Assembly: GCA_039961635.1 (NCBI GenBank)
Contig: JABRWB010000012.1
Location: 27,700-91,699 of the forward strand
Source: a bacterium
GTDB lineage: Bacteria > 4484-113 > JAGGVC01
Reading direction: 5' to 3'
Length of the DNA stretch: 64,000 bases
The notes under the pieces were generated by a model. The model did not search any database and was not told where the DNA came from. It was given only the letters and a program-made list of their open reading frames with translations. A program made the translations under genes and the position numbers. Positions 60,165 to 64,000 of this stretch are shown here, piece by piece. How positions within the stretch are numbered: the first letter of the stretch is position 1; every line of letters starts with the position of its first letter.

Positions 60165-60836
60165 GTGGAGCGCAGGAACGCATCCGGGAAGATCGTCGAA
60201 ATCGCGGACGCGGAGCGCGTGCGCGTGCTGAAACGCGTCTCGCCGGTCTCGGTTCTCGGCCCGTTCGAGCGCGCCGTGATATGGGTGCAGGGCTGCCCGC
60301 TGCGATGCCGCGGCTGCATCACGCCGGAGGGGCTGCCGTTCGAAGGCGGCGAGCTTGTCCCCGTCGCCGAGCTTGCGGACTGGATAATCGAGGAACACGA
60401 CGGTCGCGGGGTTGAAGGCGTCACGTTTTCGGGCGGCGAGCCGTTTTCGCAGGCCGCGGCGCTGTGCGCGGTCGTGGACAGGGCGCGCGCGCGGCGGAAC
60501 ATCGGCGTGATGTGCTACTCCGGATTCACGCACAAGCATATACAGCAAACGGGCAGCGCGGAGCAGATTGCGTTCCTTGCAAGGATTGACCTGCTCGTGG
60601 ACGGGCCCTACATGTCGACGCGGCACGGGGATTTGCTTTGGCGCGGCAGCGCAAACCAGCGGCTTATCCTTCTGAGCGACAGGTATCGGGCGGAACTGGA
60701 GCGGATTATCGCGGAGGGGGGGGACAAAAGCGCGGGGCTGGAGATACGCGAACTCGAACGCGCGGGATTGGTGATTGCGGGCGTGCCGAACACGGCGGGT
60801 GCGGGCCATGATCTGAGAAGACGGCTTGCCGAGTAA
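60165..60836 (+). CDS. Radical-SAM glycyl-radical-enzyme activase-like protein (NrdG/PflA type)
   Basis: The 223-residue protein has VIWVQGCPLRCRGCITPEG, with the radical-SAM CxxxCxxC motif binding a 4Fe-4S cluster, then GVEGVTFSGGEPFSQAAAL (GGE motif). DLLVDGPYM and LRGSANQRLI-like text (LWRGSANQRLILL) are typical of NrdG-type activases. It likely generates a glycyl radical on a partner enzyme, which is not in this window. A GTG start with TAGAAT 6 bases upstream suggests a leaderless mRNA. A run of eight G lies near its end (60716-60723). Confidence 0.87.
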   Translation: MERRNASGKIVEIADAERVRVLKRVSPVSVLGPFERAVIWVQGCPLRCRGCITPEGLPFEGGELVPVAELADWIIEEHDGRGVEGVTFSGGEPFSQAAALCAVVDRARARRNIGVMCYSGFTHKHIQQTGSAEQIAFLARIDLLVDGPYMSTRHGDLLWRGSANQRLILLSDRYRAELERIIAEGGDKSAGLEIRELERAGLVIAGVPNTAGAGHDLRRRLAE

Positions 60837-60871
60837 TAATGGAATGGCAATTGCCTGCCGCAAGCCGGTAT

Positions 60872-60877
60872 AATACC
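60872..60877 (+). promoter_or_regulatory. -10 box of the PKD/dockerin-like lipoprotein gene
   Basis: TATAAT in GGTATAATACCAACGA, matching the element before the paralogous gene at 47374. The leader to ATG 61001 would be about 120 bases. Confidence 0.5.
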
Positions 60878-61000
60878 AACGATGGCTGATGCCGGGCGCC
60901 TTCTGTCCCCGGAAGTATGCGTATTGATTAACTTTAAAAATGCAGATTTTCAGCGGGGCAAGGCCAATGCATTGCGCCGAGGTTTGCCGGAGGCATTTAA

Positions 61001-63559
61001 ATGAACGTCCGATATGCAGGCAAAAAAGCGGCGGGGAAGTTCGTACTCATTATCATTTTGATCGCCGCCGCCGCGGGATGCGGGAACGCGAGATCCGGAA
61101 GCAAACCTTCCCACGATCAATCCGAGCTTATCTCCTACCTCTCCCGCGTTCTTGATGAAAAGCTCGCGGAGTACGGAACCGCGGACCGAGCCGTCGCCGC
61201 CGCGCCGTCGGGCGCTTCCGGGCGCGTGGATAATCTCTCTTACGATTCGCAGAACCAAACGCTTTCTTGGACGTATAAGAATACGGGCGATTACGATCTC
61301 TCCGGCGAAGTCGGCGTATCCGACATAACTCCTATTGCGCTTCACTGGCTTGCGAAAACGAACGATACTTTAGGCGACGACGCGCTTGAAGCTTGGATTG
61401 ACGGCGACGCATCGGGCGAAGTCGCGGTCGGGGATATCACGCCCATCGCGATTAATTATCTCTCCGAAGTTGCAGGATACAGGATACTGACAAGCGATTC
61501 CGCGGACGGGAGTTTCACGCAGATCGGTTCGGATATCCCGTTCGGGGCAACAGGCCAGTTTCCCAAGGGATTTACAATCCCCGTCCCATCCGGCGCGCTT
61601 GCGTTCGTCGCGGTCGCGCCTTACGATTCCGCGGGCGCGCAGGGAATCCGCAGCAATGCTGTTGCGATTGCGGGCGATGTCCCGCCGCAGATATCCAGTA
61701 TTTCGCCGCAGGGCGGGGATTCGGGCGGAGTCGTCCAGTTCTCCGCGTCCGTGTTCGGCACAGCGCCGTTCGATTATTCGTGGGATTTCGGCGGCGGCGC
61801 GGTTCCGAATACTACGATAGATCCGTCCCCTACCGTGACGCTGGGCGCTACGGGGATTTATTCCGCGTCAGTTACCGTAACCAACTCCGCGGGAAACGAC
61901 ACTTACGATTTCAATCTGTACGTCGTCGGCTCCAATACGCCGCCGCAGATTTTTTCGGTTTCGCCGCTTGCGGGCGAGGCTACATCCAATGTCCAGTTTT
62001 CCGCGGAGGTTTCCGGCTCGTCGCCATTATCCTATGCATGGGACTTCGGGGGCGGGGCCGATCCCGATGCTTCCAATTCCCCAAGTCCCGCGGTCGCGCT
62101 ATCCGCCGCGGGAAGCTATGATTGTTCGCTTACGGTTACCAATCCTTACGGCAGCGACGCGTTCGATTTCACGCTGGATATTTCCCCGTACAACGCGCCG
62201 CCTGTCGCGCAGGCGTCGGTCACGCCGATTATCGGCGACTCCCCGCTTACGGCGACGCTTCTTTCCACAGGCTCGTCCGACCCGGACGGGGCTGTCGTTC
62301 TTTACGAATGGGACTTCGATTCGGACGGGACTTACGACTATTCCACCCCCTCCCCCGCGCCAATCGAGCATGTGTATCCGGGCGAAGCCGCGGGCGGGCC
62401 TTACGAGGGGAAGTACCGCGCCCGGCTGCGCGTGACCGACGACGGGGGAAAGACCGCGACCGCAGAGACGCCGGAGTTCATATCGAACGACGCGCATCTG
62501 TACTGGACATGGGAGTACGTGGACGGGGGGGCGCAGGCGGGGTATGCCGTCAGCGGCGGGAGCGTGAACATCGATCCGCGCGACGGACGACCGTGCATCG
62601 TTTACAGGGCGGAGGACGTAGGCTGGAAGATAAAGGCGGCGTGGAGGAACAACGACGGCACTTACGAATTTGATCAATACGATTTCGGGCATATGTTTTC
62701 CATGTCCAACGCCGCGATGAAGCCGGATGGAACCATGGTGCTTGCTGTTCACTGGTACGACGAAGTGACAATGGAAAGCCAGTTGAGCGCGATCTGGAGA
62801 ACCCCGGATGGAGTATGGACAGACGAGCTAGTTGACAGCGAAGGCATCGATATTGGAAGAGATCCAAGAATTGCGCTAAATGATATGAATCTTCCTGGAG
62901 TTATTTATTCATATTCGGCTGTTGCCTGGGACATTCCAGCCAATCAGGTTCGCTATGCCTTTTACAACGGAATTCAATGGCAAGTTGAAATAACCGATAT
63001 AGATGTTACCCAATATACGGACCAGATGGACTGCCTTGTTTACAACGGTTCAACTCCGTTTGCTATAGTGTCCGATGACATTTTATTAACATTTGAAAGA
63101 TCACAAGCCGGAATATGGACTGAGTCAGTTCTCGATGCATCAGCACCCACTTCCTTTGTAGGGGCGGCTGCCCTAACCCTAAACGGACAGATTCAGATTC
63201 TCGCGGGTATGGATGAAACCAATCAGGTATATTGGTATGGCGAATCTGGAAGCGGGTGGAACCGTGAGCTTGTATTCGACGGTATTGACGAACATCACTG
63301 GATAATGCCCGGATTTCCCGGCATTTATGCCCATTCAGGAAGAACCTACGCAGCTTTTTCATTTTACGACCAGCCATACATAATGTACTTTTGCTACTCA
63401 ATTGGAAGTGCTTGGAGGCAAGAAGCTGCAAAGGTGGGTTTGGATGCACCTGCAGTTTCTAATCAATTGGTCGTCAGGAATGATGGCAGCGTGGTTTTGG
63501 CTCTTTTCGACTCACAAACACGGGAGGTGATGCTTGGAATTAGGCAGCCAACGGGATAA
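61001..63559 (+). CDS. PKD lipoprotein with internal dockerin-like module
   Basis: The 852-residue lipoprotein has signal FVLIIILIAAAAGC. A dockerin-like module at about residues 77-155 has DYDLSGEVGVSDITPIALHW and DGDASGEVAVGDITPIAINY, each a calcium-loop motif, as in the protein at 47374. Three PKD domains follow (about 225-490; YSWDFGGGA, YAWDFGGGA and YEWDFDSDG cores). The C-terminal region (about 500-852) has propeller-like repeats with AIWRTPDGVW, VLAVHWYDE and LALFDSQ, and resembles the C-terminus of the protein at 1-3042. From about 62750 the base composition turns AT-rich. SD GGAGG precedes ATG 61001 by 7 bases. Confidence 0.82.
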   Translation: MNVRYAGKKAAGKFVLIIILIAAAAGCGNARSGSKPSHDQSELISYLSRVLDEKLAEYGTADRAVAAAPSGASGRVDNLSYDSQNQTLSWTYKNTGDYDLSGEVGVSDITPIALHWLAKTNDTLGDDALEAWIDGDASGEVAVGDITPIAINYLSEVAGYRILTSDSADGSFTQIGSDIPFGATGQFPKGFTIPVPSGALAFVAVAPYDSAGAQGIRSNAVAIAGDVPPQISSISPQGGDSGGVVQFSASVFGTAPFDYSWDFGGGAVPNTTIDPSPTVTLGATGIYSASVTVTNSAGNDTYDFNLYVVGSNTPPQIFSVSPLAGEATSNVQFSAEVSGSSPLSYAWDFGGGADPDASNSPSPAVALSAAGSYDCSLTVTNPYGSDAFDFTLDISPYNAPPVAQASVTPIIGDSPLTATLLSTGSSDPDGAVVLYEWDFDSDGTYDYSTPSPAPIEHVYPGEAAGGPYEGKYRARLRVTDDGGKTATAETPEFISNDAHLYWTWEYVDGGAQAGYAVSGGSVNIDPRDGRPCIVYRAEDVGWKIKAAWRNNDGTYEFDQYDFGHMFSMSNAAMKPDGTMVLAVHWYDEVTMESQLSAIWRTPDGVWTDELVDSEGIDIGRDPRIALNDMNLPGVIYSYSAVAWDIPANQVRYAFYNGIQWQVEITDIDVTQYTDQMDCLVYNGSTPFAIVSDDILLTFERSQAGIWTESVLDASAPTSFVGAAALTLNGQIQILAGMDETNQVYWYGESGSGWNRELVFDGIDEHHWIMPGFPGIYAHSGRTYAAFSFYDQPYIMYFCYSIGSAWRQEAAKVGLDAPAVSNQLVVRNDGSVVLALFDSQTREVMLGIRQPTG

Positions 63560-63615
63560 AAAGCAGTCAGCAGTACATTCAACCGAGTCTGATTTTAATT
63601 TGAAGGAGGATTAGC

Positions 63616-63840
63616 ATGACAGACGTGTACATGGACAAGACCAACGGCTCAATTCGGCCAAAGTATCCTGACGATTTGCTGGTTCCGAACGTGGATGCGG
63701 GTGCACCGACTTTGGGCACTTCCGGCAACCCCTGGTTCGACGTTTTCCTAAAGAACCTGACGGTCGTCACCAACGGCAATCCGTCAATCGTCGGCGACAA
63801 CACGGCCAACCGGACGATCACCTTCGGCCAGAAGGGCTAG
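63616..63840 (+). CDS. Short unrecognised protein ended by an amber codon inside a longer open frame
   Basis: The 74-residue product starts MTDVYMDKTNGSIRPKYPDD and contains TSGNPWFDVFLKNLTVVTNG. A strong SD AAGGAGG precedes ATG 63616. After TAG at 63838-63840 the same frame stays open to the end of the window (53 codons: TYKDNVNIGADLLDVLNGFKV and on). So the gene may be a longer one interrupted by a nonsense mutation, sequencing error or readthrough amber. Function unknown. Confidence 0.55.
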   Translation: MTDVYMDKTNGSIRPKYPDDLLVPNVDAGAPTLGTSGNPWFDVFLKNLTVVTNGNPSIVGDNTANRTITFGQKG

Positions 63841-64000
63841 ACGTACAAGGACAACGTCAACATCGGCGCGGATTTGCTGGACGTACTGAACGGCTTCAAG
63901 GTGCGGGGCTACATCAAATCCAGCCTGCTGCGCTACGGCGGCTCAAAACCAATTTGCAGGGGGGAGCGGCGGCTCGCCCTCGCTCTACGAATGATTTGCT
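63841..64000 (+). other. Open continuation after the amber codon, runs off the window
   Basis: In frame with 63616-63840 and free of stops to base 64000; no start codon or SD of its own right after the TAG. The composition resembles coding sequence. Confidence 0.4.

Overview
The window comes from a GC-rich diderm bacterium that I cannot place in a phylum. An outer-membrane cobalamin receptor and many secreted lipoproteins point to two membranes. The surface proteins carry PKD, beta-propeller, cohesin-like and dockerin-like domains, a style I associate with uncultured lineages. About a dozen genes have a near-perfect -10 box only 5 to 8 bases before a GTG or ATG start and no Shine-Dalgarno (SD) site, so leaderless mRNAs look common. 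Genes inside operons have normal SD sites.

Layout. 1-3042: 3' part of a secreted PKD/propeller protein. 3103-9487: cobalamin uptake operon with promoter, cobalamin riboswitch, BtuD, BtuF, BtuC, a BtuB-like receptor and a propeller lipoprotein that may be a BtuG-like capture protein. 9504-13947: housekeeping genes (DUF212 protein, TlyA, NAD kinase, EF-G-like GTPase). 14030-25228: cohesin-like protein, glycosyltransferase, RmuC, membrane protein, single-ring Clp-type ATPase with a ClpP-docking loop, epimerase, CstA and a small outer-membrane-like protein. 25365-30917: HypF, GH57 branching enzyme and RluD-type pseudouridine synthase. 30993-32081: a compact unit with promoter, palindrome, 15-cysteine MarR regulator, 12-cysteine metallothionein-like protein and terminator. 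32162-36342: cohesin-like lipoprotein and M6 metalloprotease with dockerin-like motifs, in one overlapping operon. 36494-39089: L,D-transpeptidase, dienelactone hydrolase, aldo/keto reductase.

39149-44797: a mutagenesis cluster with a DnaE2/ImuC-like polymerase, a DUF72 protein on the other strand, and an ImuB-like protein whose promoter sits in a perfect palindrome resembling an SOS operator. 44808-46785: GNAT acetyltransferases behind a possible leader-peptide attenuator. 47374-52931: three surface lipoproteins. 53008-55934: rhodanese/metallo-beta-lactamase protein, HEPN/MNT toxin-antitoxin pair, and a scrapyard of gene fragments (VOC protein, PaaI thioesterase, IS481 transposase). 55949-56293: tmRNA (tag ANRDFALAA). 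56730-60836: RIC iron-sulfur repair protein, FecR-like protein with CHASE2 cyclase, radical-SAM activase. 61001-64000: a second PKD lipoprotein with an internal dockerin-like module, then an ORF interrupted by an amber codon.

Common threads are surface protein assembly through cohesin/dockerin-like modules, cobalamin acquisition, stress functions (mutasome, tmRNA, RIC, Clp ATPase, RmuC), and repetitive DNA (hairpin repeats, poly-G tracts) that in places extends into coding sequence. All assignments rest on reading motifs by eye; no database search was run.
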